Assembly (NCBI GenBank): GCA_017623265.1
Contig: JAGAPM010000041.1
Location: 1-6,763, forward strand
DNA from: Lentisphaeria bacterium
Lineage (GTDB): Bacteria > Verrucomicrobiota > Lentisphaeria > Victivallales > UBA1829
Direction of reading: 5' to 3'
DNA: 6,763 nucleotides
Shown: positions 1 to 5,772 of the stretch, in pieces
Layout: the number at the start of each line of letters is the position of its first letter
Position numbering within the stretch: the first letter of the stretch is position 1
The notes under the pieces: model-generated
Seen by the model: only the letters and a program-made list of their open reading frames with translations
Told to the model about the DNA's origin: nothing
Databases searched by the model: none
Program-made: the position numbers and the translations under genes

Positions 1-465
1 AAAGACGGCGCGCCCTGCGGTCTGTTTATCGGCTACTACTTAGACGACGAAAAAACCAAAGACGTATGGCATGACGGCTACTATCACACCGGTGACCAGG
101 CATGGATGGATGAAGACGGCTACTTCTGGTATGTCGGTCGTGCGGATGACATTATCAAGACGTCCGGCTACCGTGTCGGTCCCTTTGAAGTGGAAAGCGT
201 GATCATGGAACTGCCGTACGTTCTGGAATGTGCGGTCACCGGCGTTCCGGATCCGGTTCGCGGAAAAGTTGTCAAGGCGAGTATCGTTCTGGTCAAGGGC
301 AAAGAAGGTTCGGAAGAACTCAAGAAAGAGATCCAGGAATATGTCAAGACCCATACCGCTCCGTACAAGTATCCCCGTATTGTGGAATTCATGAAGGAAC
401 TGCCGAAAACCGTCAACGGCAAGATCCGCCGGGTTGCTCTGCGCGAAGCCGACAGCAAAAAGTAA
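1..465 (+). CDS. Acyl-CoA synthetase (AMP-forming), C-terminal part, 5' truncated
   Basis: This is the last 154 residues of an ANL-superfamily adenylate-forming enzyme, open at the window edge. These enzymes activate a carboxylic acid with ATP to an acyl-AMP and then transfer the acyl group to CoA in the cytoplasm. Visible motifs, in fragment numbering, are YHTGD at 28-32 (the ribose-binding Asp motif), GRADDIIKTSGYRVGP at 46-61 (the hinge and A8 region), and PKTVNGKIRR at 135-144, where K141 is the expected catalytic lysine of the mobile C-terminal domain. The TAPYKYPR segment just before the last motif is typical of acetyl- and medium-chain acyl-CoA synthetases (Acs/ACSM type), so a short- or medium-chain acid is the likely substrate. 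The exact acid cannot be read because the acyl pocket lies upstream. The gene ends in TAA, 14 bp before a strong terminator, so it is probably the last gene of its transcript. Confidence 0.95.
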   Translation, partial: KDGAPCGLFIGYYLDDEKTKDVWHDGYYHTGDQAWMDEDGYFWYVGRADDIIKTSGYRVGPFEVESVIMELPYVLECAVTGVPDPVRGKVVKASIVLVKGKEGSEELKKEIQEYVKTHTAPYKYPRIVEFMKELPKTVNGKIRRVALREADSKK

Positions 466-479
466 TCTCATACACAAAT

Positions 480-507
480 GGCGGTAAGTAAAATTACCGC
501 CTTTTTT
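480..507 (+). terminator. Intrinsic terminator after the acyl-CoA synthetase gene
   Basis: A perfect 8-bp stem (GGCGGTAA at 480-487 with TTACCGCC at 494-501) encloses a 6-nt loop and is followed directly by six T residues (502-507). It lies 14 bp after the synthetase stop codon. It separates that gene from the secretin pair and makes a start at the upstream ATG (478) unlikely, because that ATG sits at the edge of the stem. Confidence 0.88.
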
Positions 508-531
508 CTTTCTTATATCAGGGATAAATCA

Positions 532-1944
532 ATGAATCTTTCCAAACTGATCCCGGCTCTCCTGCTGGTGCTTCTGCTGTTGCCCCTTTCCGGCAAAGAA
601 CGCACGATCCGCCTGATCCAGGATGATGCCCAAGTCCGGTTCGCAAGTAAACTTTACGAACTCAAGTATGTTAAAGCCACCGATATCCGCCCCTATGTGG
701 AAGGTGCGATCAAGCGTTACAGCAAAAATTCCGTGATCGAACGGGTGAACAATCCGCTCGAAAAGAAAAACTATATTGTGATTTCCACCGGCGAAGATTT
801 TTTTCCATACGTGGATGAGCTGGTCGCAGCTATTGACAAGCCCTGCAAGCCCGGCCCGGATGGTTCCAGTATTGCGGGGACCGGTGTTACTCAAATTGCT
901 TATGCGCCCCGTTACCGTACCGGTCAGGATCTGGTGGATGCCATCAACACCTGTCTCCGTTCCAACATGGGGCAGGCGTTCTGGAACGAGGAAAATAACA
1001 TGGTCTACTGGAAAGATGCCCGCGGTGCGGCGCTTTCCATTCTTGCATGGGTGAAATATCTGGATCGTCCTCTTCCGCAGGCTCGGATCCGGGTCTCCTG
1101 CTACGAAGTGCGGGAAAGCTCTCTGCGGGATCTGGGTCTGGATTATCTGGCATGGAAGAACGGACCGGGCATGGATCTCTTCTCGGTTGCATGGAACAAT
1201 GGAAAAGTCGTTTCCGATGAAGCGCTGCTTCAGCTCCTTGGTGGTGCGGCGCAGCTGGTGGATGTGGCGAAAAACTTTTCCTCTTCATGGAATTGCGGCG
1301 GATTTTTTACTGCGCCTCAATTCGATTTAAGCGTCCTCCGTCTGCTCCAGCAGTCCGGAAATGCGAAACTGCTGACTCATGCGGAACTGACTTTCCTCAA
1401 CACTCCCGTCTATGAGCTGCCCGCAAAAAATCAGGAACGGATCTACACGCTGCTTCTGGCACCGGACTATCAGAACATCAGCAAGGATGCGAATGATCGT
1501 ACCTCCGTTATGGCGGGGCAGGGCAGTAAGTACATCCTGACGGTGAAAAATCCCGTGATCTGTTTTGACGGTGTATCCTCCACGAAGGAAGGACATCTGC
1601 CGGTGACACAGGAGTTTTACAAAAACAACAAGGGCGCAATCCTTTTCGATTACAGCCTGCTGAACCGGGATATTGTGGAACGGAGCAACCGGGGCGAAGA
1701 ACTGGGCAACTGCACCACGCTCACCGGATCCATGACACTGGGAACCGGAACGGAAAAACTGCTGGCGACTTATGTGCGGGAAAATGATGTGGAACAGACG
1801 GTCGGTATCCCGTTCCTGATCAAGATTCCCGTCCTCAAATATCTTTTCGGCACGACAACCACCCTGAAAGAACGGACGTACATCATCATCACGGCGGAAG
1901 CTGCGCTGGTGCATCCGGATGTCGCTGCGAAGAAAGGAGAATAA
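532..1944 (+). CDS. Secretin-like outer-membrane protein (type II/III secretion secretin family), first of a tandem pair
   Basis: A 470-residue exported protein. The N-terminus has a signal peptide: MNLSK, then a hydrophobic core at about residues 6-19, with cleavage probably near residue 21 and no lipobox cysteine. Residues about 41-105 look like a small secretin N-domain (LKYVKATDIRPYVEGAI, then a beta strand and a helix ending in AAIDKP). Residues 183-210 (ARIRVSCYEVRESSLRDLGL, then WKN) match the strand-turn segment that opens secretin barrel domains. Residues about 424-455 (VGIPFLIKIPVLKYLFGTTT) are a divergent form of the secretin signature in which the usual PxLGxLF reads PVLKYLF. Secretins form multimeric outer-membrane pores. 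The ATG at 532 is chosen because the signal peptide starts there, a GGGA lies 7 nt upstream, and the only earlier ATG (478) overlaps a terminator. The family call is fairly sure. The exact role is unknown, since no secretion or pilus partner genes are nearby. Confidence 0.82.
   Translation: MNLSKLIPALLLVLLLLPLSGKERTIRLIQDDAQVRFASKLYELKYVKATDIRPYVEGAIKRYSKNSVIERVNNPLEKKNYIVISTGEDFFPYVDELVAAIDKPCKPGPDGSSIAGTGVTQIAYAPRYRTGQDLVDAINTCLRSNMGQAFWNEENNMVYWKDARGAALSILAWVKYLDRPLPQARIRVSCYEVRESSLRDLGLDYLAWKNGPGMDLFSVAWNNGKVVSDEALLQLLGGAAQLVDVAKNFSSSWNCGGFFTAPQFDLSVLRLLQQSGNAKLLTHAELTFLNTPVYELPAKNQERIYTLLLAPDYQNISKDANDRTSVMAGQGSKYILTVKNPVICFDGVSSTKEGHLPVTQEFYKNNKGAILFDYSLLNRDIVERSNRGEELGNCTTLTGSMTLGTGTEKLLATYVRENDVEQTVGIPFLIKIPVLKYLFGTTTTLKERTYIIITAEAALVHPDVAAKKGE
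1934..1939 (+). promoter_or_regulatory. Ribosome binding site of the second secretin-like gene
   Basis: AAGGAG lies 8 nt before the ATG at 1948 and inside the last codons of the preceding gene, whose TAA is at 1942-1944. This fixes the start and supports co-translation of the pair from one message. Confidence 0.85.
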
Positions 1945-1947
1945 AAT

Positions 1948-3537
1948 ATGAAAAAATATATGCTTTTGACTGCCCTGCTTCTTTCTGCCGCTCTTGCTGC
2001 GGAAGAGATGGTCCTTACCCCGGCTCCTGCTGTCCCCCGTGTCAACAACAATACGGAAAGCAGTGCTTACGGCGCAAGCGAGGTTCAGACACATTTGCGG
2101 GTGGATGTGAAGGAGGATACCAGTGCCGTCCGGTTCATCCGGGACAACAATGCGCCTTTCGTTGTGACCAAAGCCTTCCCGCTGAAGCATGCGGATGCTT
2201 ATGAAATCCGCGGCTATATCGTCGCTGCGATCTCCGGAAAACACTTCAGTTCCAGTCCGGTCACGGTGGATGCCATCAAATTTTATGACGGCTCCAGCAT
2301 GTTGATCGTTTCCGCCGAAGCATACCGTTTCGAGGAAAACGGCAAGGGGGAAAGTATTGGCAGTATCATCAGCCGTCTGGATAAAAAAGGATTCCCGTAC
2401 AGCAGCGGCAAGCCGAAATTTATCTATTATCCCAAAGCCAACACCGCTGCCAATCTGAAAAAAATGCTTTTGAATGTGGGGGCGGCAAAGGGAACCAGTG
2501 TGGATTTCAGCAACGGGATCGATGCCATTGTGGTGGACGGTCAGCTCAATGCTCTTGTCTTTGCGCTGCCTTACTGGTCCTGGAACAGCGTGAAAACCAT
2601 GCTCGGTGAGTATGATAAACCGCTGCCGGAAGTTCGGGTCCGTTATAAACTGGTGGAAGTTGACCGGGAAAACGATGATAAGTTCGGAGTCGATTTTCAG
2701 AACTGGAAGAACAACGACGGCGTGGACCTGCTCTCTGTCGGCGGAAGATACCGGAACAACTGGGCATCCACTTTCGGCGCTGCCGGACCCGCTCATACCG
2801 GCAGCAGCAAGACGGAATATTTTAATGTGAACCCCAAATGGAACACAAAGTATCTGGACTTCCTGACCAGCACCGGCAGAGCTAAAGTCGTAACACACGG
2901 AACGCTGGTCGCCCGGAATCGGAAACGCTCCACCCTCAATGTGGCATCCGGTTTGTTCTATGACGATGTGTCGCAAAACGCAACCGGAACAACGGTGAAT
3001 GCACAGATCGTGCCGGGTGATGAAAAAGCACCCGCGGATATGATGATCCAAAGAGGAAAGAAACAGGAAACAGCCGCCGCCGATGGCTTTGGTTTTGATC
3101 TGGTCATTGATCCGGTCGTGACCGGCAGCAGTGCCATGTTGACACTGGATCTGAGCAGCATCAGCCTCATTGGGTGGAACAGTAACGGCTCCCCGCGCCT
3201 GAACCGGAGTCAGTATAAGACCGCAGTTCAAGTTGGATACAATGGAGGCGAATTTGTGGTCGGCGGCATTCAGAAAGTCAGTGTGGTCCGGGGCGTTTCC
3301 GGCTTGCCGTTCCTGAAAGATCTTCCGTTCCTCGGATGGCTTTTCAGCACGGAAAGTGAATCCACAAAAACCACCGATCTGGTCCTGATCCTGCAGACGG
3401 AATACGTGAAGCCCGTCGATGCCGTTCCGGAACAGATCCGGCATGATGTGGGAAAGATCGTGGAAGATGTCCAACAGAGCGTCAACAGCCCCGTGAATAA
3501 TCTTGGCTTTGAGCAGATCGGACTCGATCGGCAGTAA
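1948..3537 (+). CDS. Secretin-like outer-membrane protein (type II/III secretion secretin family), second of a tandem pair
   Basis: A 529-residue exported protein with a clear signal peptide (MKKYMLLTALLLSAALA, cleavage probably before AEE). Residues about 79-145 hold an N-domain-like segment (LKHADAYEIRGYIVAAI). A second such segment follows at about 155-220 and ends in YDKPLP. Residues 228-258 (EVRVRYKLVEVDRENDDKFG, then WKN at 253-255) open the secretin barrel domain. FGFDLVIDPVV and LTLDLSSISLI are the family's later strands, and residues 450-468 (VSGLPFLKDLPFLGWLFST) are a near-canonical secretin signature, followed by DLVLILQTEYV. The last 40 or so residues are a charged, likely helical tail that could act like the S-domain of pilotin-dependent secretins; that is speculation. 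The gene follows the first secretin-like gene by 3 bp and shares several motifs with it, so the two are probably paralogues. It ends 8 bp before the cloverleaf element. Confidence 0.88.
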   Translation: MKKYMLLTALLLSAALAAEEMVLTPAPAVPRVNNNTESSAYGASEVQTHLRVDVKEDTSAVRFIRDNNAPFVVTKAFPLKHADAYEIRGYIVAAISGKHFSSSPVTVDAIKFYDGSSMLIVSAEAYRFEENGKGESIGSIISRLDKKGFPYSSGKPKFIYYPKANTAANLKKMLLNVGAAKGTSVDFSNGIDAIVVDGQLNALVFALPYWSWNSVKTMLGEYDKPLPEVRVRYKLVEVDRENDDKFGVDFQNWKNNDGVDLLSVGGRYRNNWASTFGAAGPAHTGSSKTEYFNVNPKWNTKYLDFLTSTGRAKVVTHGTLVARNRKRSTLNVASGLFYDDVSQNATGTTVNAQIVPGDEKAPADMMIQRGKKQETAAADGFGFDLVIDPVVTGSSAMLTLDLSSISLIGWNSNGSPRLNRSQYKTAVQVGYNGGEFVVGGIQKVSVVRGVSGLPFLKDLPFLGWLFSTESESTKTTDLVLILQTEYVKPVDAVPEQIRHDVGKIVEDVQQSVNSPVNNLGFEQIGLDRQ

Positions 3538-3573
3538 AAGTTCAGAGAACAACAGCGCATAAGGCGCGGTCCC

Positions 3574-3611
3574 GCCCGGAACGGTGCAGCCGTTCCGGGC
3601 GCACTTTTTTT
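3574..3611 (+). terminator. Intrinsic terminator for the secretin pair (hairpin P2)
   Basis: A perfect GC-rich 11-bp stem (GCCCGGAACGG with CCGTTCCGGGC) with a 5-nt loop is followed by GCAC and then seven T residues at 3605-3611. It lies 36 bp after the stop of the second secretin-like gene. The 4-nt gap before the T tract is slightly long but acceptable. Confidence 0.8.
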
Positions 3612-3642
3612 CAGCGGGGCGGGCTTCGCTACGCCGCCGCTG

Positions 3643-3682
3643 AAAAAAAGCACAAGCCCCACGGCCGATGGCTGTGGGGCTT
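3643..3682 (-). terminator. Intrinsic terminator for the glgC-HD operon (hairpin P4, minus strand)
   Basis: Read on the minus strand, a stem formed by 3682-3670 and 3666-3654 (one mismatch in this orientation) is followed by TGTGC or similar and then seven T residues, the complement of A 3643-3649. It lies about 34 bp past the stop of the HD gene. Its T tract is the other arm of the T7/A7 helix that supplies the plus-strand terminator. Confidence 0.7.
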
Positions 3683-3715
3683 TGGGACCGCGCCTTGTGT
3701 GCTGTTGTTTTGCGG

Positions 3716-4360
3716 TCAGAGTCCGGCTTCGTTGTTTAATCGGCTGAAGAACTCATCCATGAAAATAGCGCGTTCTTTTGCCAGTTCTCTGCCGGATTCA
3801 GTCAGCATTTTTCCGGGAAGATGGCGCAGTTTCACCAGATATTCCCGGTATGCGGAATCGTTTTTTCCGTAAGCATCGGAGTTGACGGCTTCTTCTGCGG
3901 TATTGTGGAGACATGCTCCGATTCTGCCGGCAAAATGGAATGCCCTGGCGATACCGAAAGCGCCGGTGGAATCCAGTTTATCGGCATCATATACAATTTT
4001 TGCTTCCAGAGTTTCCGGGATGAGTTTGCCGCGATAGCGGTGAGTCCGGATGCAGGATGTCACATGGTCCACGAAATCCGGTTCACAGCCTAATTGTTCC
4101 AGTTCGATCCGTACCAGATCCGCGCCCAGTTGAGCGTGATCCTGTTTTCCATCGCTTGCCAGTTCTTCGGGGCGGGCAAAATCGTGGAAGAGGGCTGCTG
4201 TACGGACAACGAATGAGTCGGCATCCGGTTCTGTCTGCAGCAACAGTTCGGCGTTGTGGAGGACGCGCAGGGTATGGGCGTAGTCATGACATCCGGGGGC
4301 ATTGGCAAGTTTTGCTGTTACAATACCCTCGAATGTCTGCCAGAGATCCTGCCTGTTCAT
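3716..4360 (-). CDS. HD-domain phosphohydrolase (YpgQ/YedJ-like)
   Basis: A 214-residue soluble protein of the HD superfamily of metal-dependent phosphohydrolases. The metal-site residues are all visible: CHDYAH at 24-29 with H29 as the likely first ligand, the HD doublet at H59-D60 in LFHDFARPEE, and D127 in YDADKLDSTGAFGIAR. The YDADKLD...G..GIAR block is characteristic of the small stand-alone YpgQ/YedJ-like group. B. subtilis YpgQ is reported to hydrolyse nucleoside triphosphates to monophosphate and pyrophosphate. The substrate here cannot be read from sequence. The start ATG overlaps the glgC stop in the 4-bp ATGA at 4357-4360, and no well-spaced ribosome site of its own is visible, so translation probably depends on reinitiation after glgC. 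The length is normal for the group. The stop (3716-3718) lies just outside the cloverleaf element. Confidence 0.9.
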   Translation of the reverse strand: MNRQDLWQTFEGIVTAKLANAPGCHDYAHTLRVLHNAELLLQTEPDADSFVVRTAALFHDFARPEELASDGKQDHAQLGADLVRIELEQLGCEPDFVDHVTSCIRTHRYRGKLIPETLEAKIVYDADKLDSTGAFGIARAFHFAGRIGACLHNTAEEAVNSDAYGKNDSAYREYLVKLRHLPGKMLTESGRELAKERAIFMDEFFSRLNNEAGL

Positions 4361-5676
4361 TCCTTATGGGTTTCCAGACTTTTCGGCAGTTCCAGTTTCT
4401 GGTAGTGGCGGTCTTTGGGGATGACGGTGAGCCACTGGGGATTACCGTGTGCGTCCGGATCAAGATCGATCACGTAGTAGCGTTTGGCATCTTCGTCCCG
4501 GTCATAGCCGATGATGGTCCCCTTGGGAATCCGGTTGTGCTTGTCGATGATCGCATTGCGGATCCGGCAGTGTTCTGCGATATCCACGTCGTTCAGCAGA
4601 ATACAGTTGTGAACGGTGGCATAACTGTGTACGAACACCTGATTGAAGAGAACGGAGTTTGTTACCACGCTGCCGGAAACGATGCAACCATCGCACACAA
4701 TGGAATTGATGGCTTTTCCGATCCGGGGCAGTCCGTGTTTATCCACTTCCTCGTTATGCACGAATTTAGCCGGAGGCAGACTGAAATGGTAGTTGTAGAT
4801 GGGCCATTTTGTATTGTAAAGATCCAGCTGCGGTTTCGTGGCGCGGAGATCCATATTGGCTTCGAAAAATGCTTTGAGCGTACCGACATCGCGCCAGTAG
4901 GGCTTATCTTTGACCGTCTGACCGGGGATCACGTTATCATAGAAATTGTAGGCAAAAAGCCGTTTCGTTTCCACCAGACTCGGAATGATATCTTTCCCGA
5001 AGTCATGACTGCTTTCCTTGCAGGCGTGGTCGGTCTTGAGCAGATTCAGCAGATGATCCGCTTCAAAGATATAGTTCCCCATGGAGGCGAGACACATGAT
5101 GCTGTCATTGGGCAGTGTCTTTGGATTTTCCGGCTTTTCCTGGAAGCCGACGATCCGCCAGTCTTCATCCACCTCAATGATGCCGAACTGATGAGCTTCC
5201 TGCACGGGAACGGGAATTGCTGCGATGGTGGCGATGGCACCGTTTTCAATATGGAAATCCACCATCTGCCGGAGGTCCATACGGTAGATATGGTCGCCGC
5301 CGAAAACAGCCACCTGATCGGGGGCAAAGTCTTCGATCAGGTGCATATTCTGGTAGATGGCATCTGCCGTGCCGCAGTACCAGGAGCGGTCTTCGGTCTG
5401 CATCTGTGCCGGGACTGGGATGATGAATCTGCCGCGAACCTGTGAACTGGCGATGTTCCATCCGTTGATGATGTGTTCCATCAGACTCTGGGACTTGAAC
5501 TGGGTCAGCACAAAAATACTGTCGATCCCGCTGTTGACAAAGTTACTGAGTACGAAGTCGATGATCCGGTATTTTCCGCCGAAGGGAACTGCCGGTTTTG
5601 CGCGTTCGTGGGTCAGTGGTGCAAGTCTTGTTCCTTCGCCGCCGGCGAGGATCATACCGAGTACAGATGTTCTCAT
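4357..5676 (-). CDS. glgC: Glucose-1-phosphate adenylyltransferase (ADP-glucose pyrophosphorylase)
   Basis: A 439-residue enzyme that makes ADP-glucose and pyrophosphate from glucose-1-phosphate and ATP, the committed step of bacterial glycogen synthesis. The nucleotidyltransferase domain begins with GGEGTRLAPLT at 12-22 and RAKPAVPFGGKYRIIDF at 25-41. WYCGTADA lies at 99-106, GGDHIYRMD at 126-134 with D128 matching catalytic D142 of E. coli GlgC, and EKP at 180-182 with K181 matching the glucose-1-phosphate-binding K195. SSHDFGKDIIP and YWRDVGT follow. The C-terminal third (from about SLPPAKFV) is the left-handed beta-helix with its hexapeptide-like turns (GSVVTNSVLF, IPKGTIIGYD). The C-terminus runs slightly past that of typical 420-431-residue homologues. 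The residue aligned with E. coli K39, the activator-binding lysine, is E24. The start at 5676 is supported by AAGGAGG 8 nt upstream. It is the first gene of a two-gene unit with the HD protein. Confidence 0.98.
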   Translation of the reverse strand: MRTSVLGMILAGGEGTRLAPLTHERAKPAVPFGGKYRIIDFVLSNFVNSGIDSIFVLTQFKSQSLMEHIINGWNIASSQVRGRFIIPVPAQMQTEDRSWYCGTADAIYQNMHLIEDFAPDQVAVFGGDHIYRMDLRQMVDFHIENGAIATIAAIPVPVQEAHQFGIIEVDEDWRIVGFQEKPENPKTLPNDSIMCLASMGNYIFEADHLLNLLKTDHACKESSHDFGKDIIPSLVETKRLFAYNFYDNVIPGQTVKDKPYWRDVGTLKAFFEANMDLRATKPQLDLYNTKWPIYNYHFSLPPAKFVHNEEVDKHGLPRIGKAINSIVCDGCIVSGSVVTNSVLFNQVFVHSYATVHNCILLNDVDIAEHCRIRNAIIDKHNRIPKGTIIGYDRDEDAKRYYVIDLDPDAHGNPQWLTVIPKDRHYQKLELPKSLETHKE

Positions 5677-5684
5677 AAATTTTG

Positions 5685-5691
5685 CCTCCTT
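5685..5691 (-). promoter_or_regulatory. Ribosome binding site of glgC
   Basis: On the minus strand AAGGAGG lies 8 nt before the ATG at 5676, close to an ideal Shine-Dalgarno match and spacing. It fixes the glgC start. Confidence 0.9.
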
Positions 5692-5712
5692 GTCATCTTG
5701 GGTCGCAGGTTC

Positions 5713-5737
5713 GCTGTATATTTATATAAAATACTGC
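5713..5737 (-). promoter_or_regulatory. Possible glgC promoter, AT-rich segment
   Basis: Between the hairpin at 5738-5765 and the glgC ribosome site lies a short AT-rich run. On the minus strand it contains TATAAAT (5726-5720) and TATACA (5720-5715), either of which could be a -10 element, giving a leader of roughly 30-40 nt. No convincing -35 box is seen, because the hairpin occupies that place. This is weak evidence. Confidence 0.3.
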
Positions 5738-5765
5738 AAATCCCGGTTTTTTCAAACCGGGATTT
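5738..5765. terminator. Hairpin between the hydrolase and glgC, probable terminator
   Basis: A perfect 12-bp inverted repeat (AAATCCCGGTTT at 5738-5749 with its complement at 5754-5765) has a 4-nt loop, which reads GAAA on the minus strand. For the hydrolase transcript (minus) the stem is followed by GCAGTATTTT, a poor T tract. On the plus strand it is followed by TGTTTTTTT, a good one, although no plus-strand gene ends here. It most likely ends the hydrolase message and blocks antisense reading from glgC. It lies 7 bp after the hydrolase stop. Confidence 0.65.
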
Positions 5766-5772
5766 TGTTTTT

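Larger units (their letters stand above)
3546..3711 (+). other. Cloverleaf of nested inverted repeats between convergent genes
   Basis: Nearly the whole 166-nt interval can fold on the + strand. The closing stem P1 pairs 3546-3573 with 3684-3711 in 28 consecutive pairs, three of them G-U. Inside it are three hairpins. P2 is 3574-3584 with 3590-3600 (11 bp, 5-nt loop). P3 is 3604-3617 with 3637-3650 (14 bp), topped by a 4-bp GGCG/CGCC helix at 3618-3621 and 3632-3635. P4 is 3654-3666 with 3670-3682 (13 bp, one G-U, GAT loop). The junction linkers are only 0, 3, 3 and 1 nt. About 140 of the 166 bases are paired. It fills the space between the stops of the second secretin-like gene (+) and the HD gene (-). 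P2 and P4 double as terminators. It could be a plain bidirectional terminator region, a structured RNA, a cruciform-forming DNA site or an old non-autonomous mobile element. The folding is direct from sequence; the function is not known. Confidence 0.75.

Noticed and set aside
7..14. GGCGCGCC, an AscI site near the window start that could suggest a cloning junction
   Set aside because: It lies inside a continuous, sensible reading frame of the acyl-CoA synthetase, so it is ordinary coding sequence.
478..531. Upstream ATG that would add 18 residues to the first secretin-like protein
   Set aside because: This ATG sits at the edge of the terminator stem (480-501), has no ribosome site, and would place a polar stretch ahead of the evident signal peptide at 532.
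508..531. Possible promoter for the secretin pair (TATATC near 515-520)
   Set aside because: There is no matching -35 box, and the candidate overlaps the terminator T tract. A promoter must exist here or transcription must leak through, but I cannot place it.
1327..3552. A 741-codon open frame on the minus strand, longer than either sense gene
   Set aside because: It is antisense to both secretin-like genes, spans their junction, has no recognisable domain and is rich in His, Phe, Ile and Arg, as expected of a shadow frame. The sense genes have signal peptides, ribosome sites and secretin motifs.
4057..5445. A 462-codon open frame on the plus strand
   Set aside because: It lies opposite glgC and part of the HD gene, whose motifs are unmistakable. 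Its product shows no family motif.
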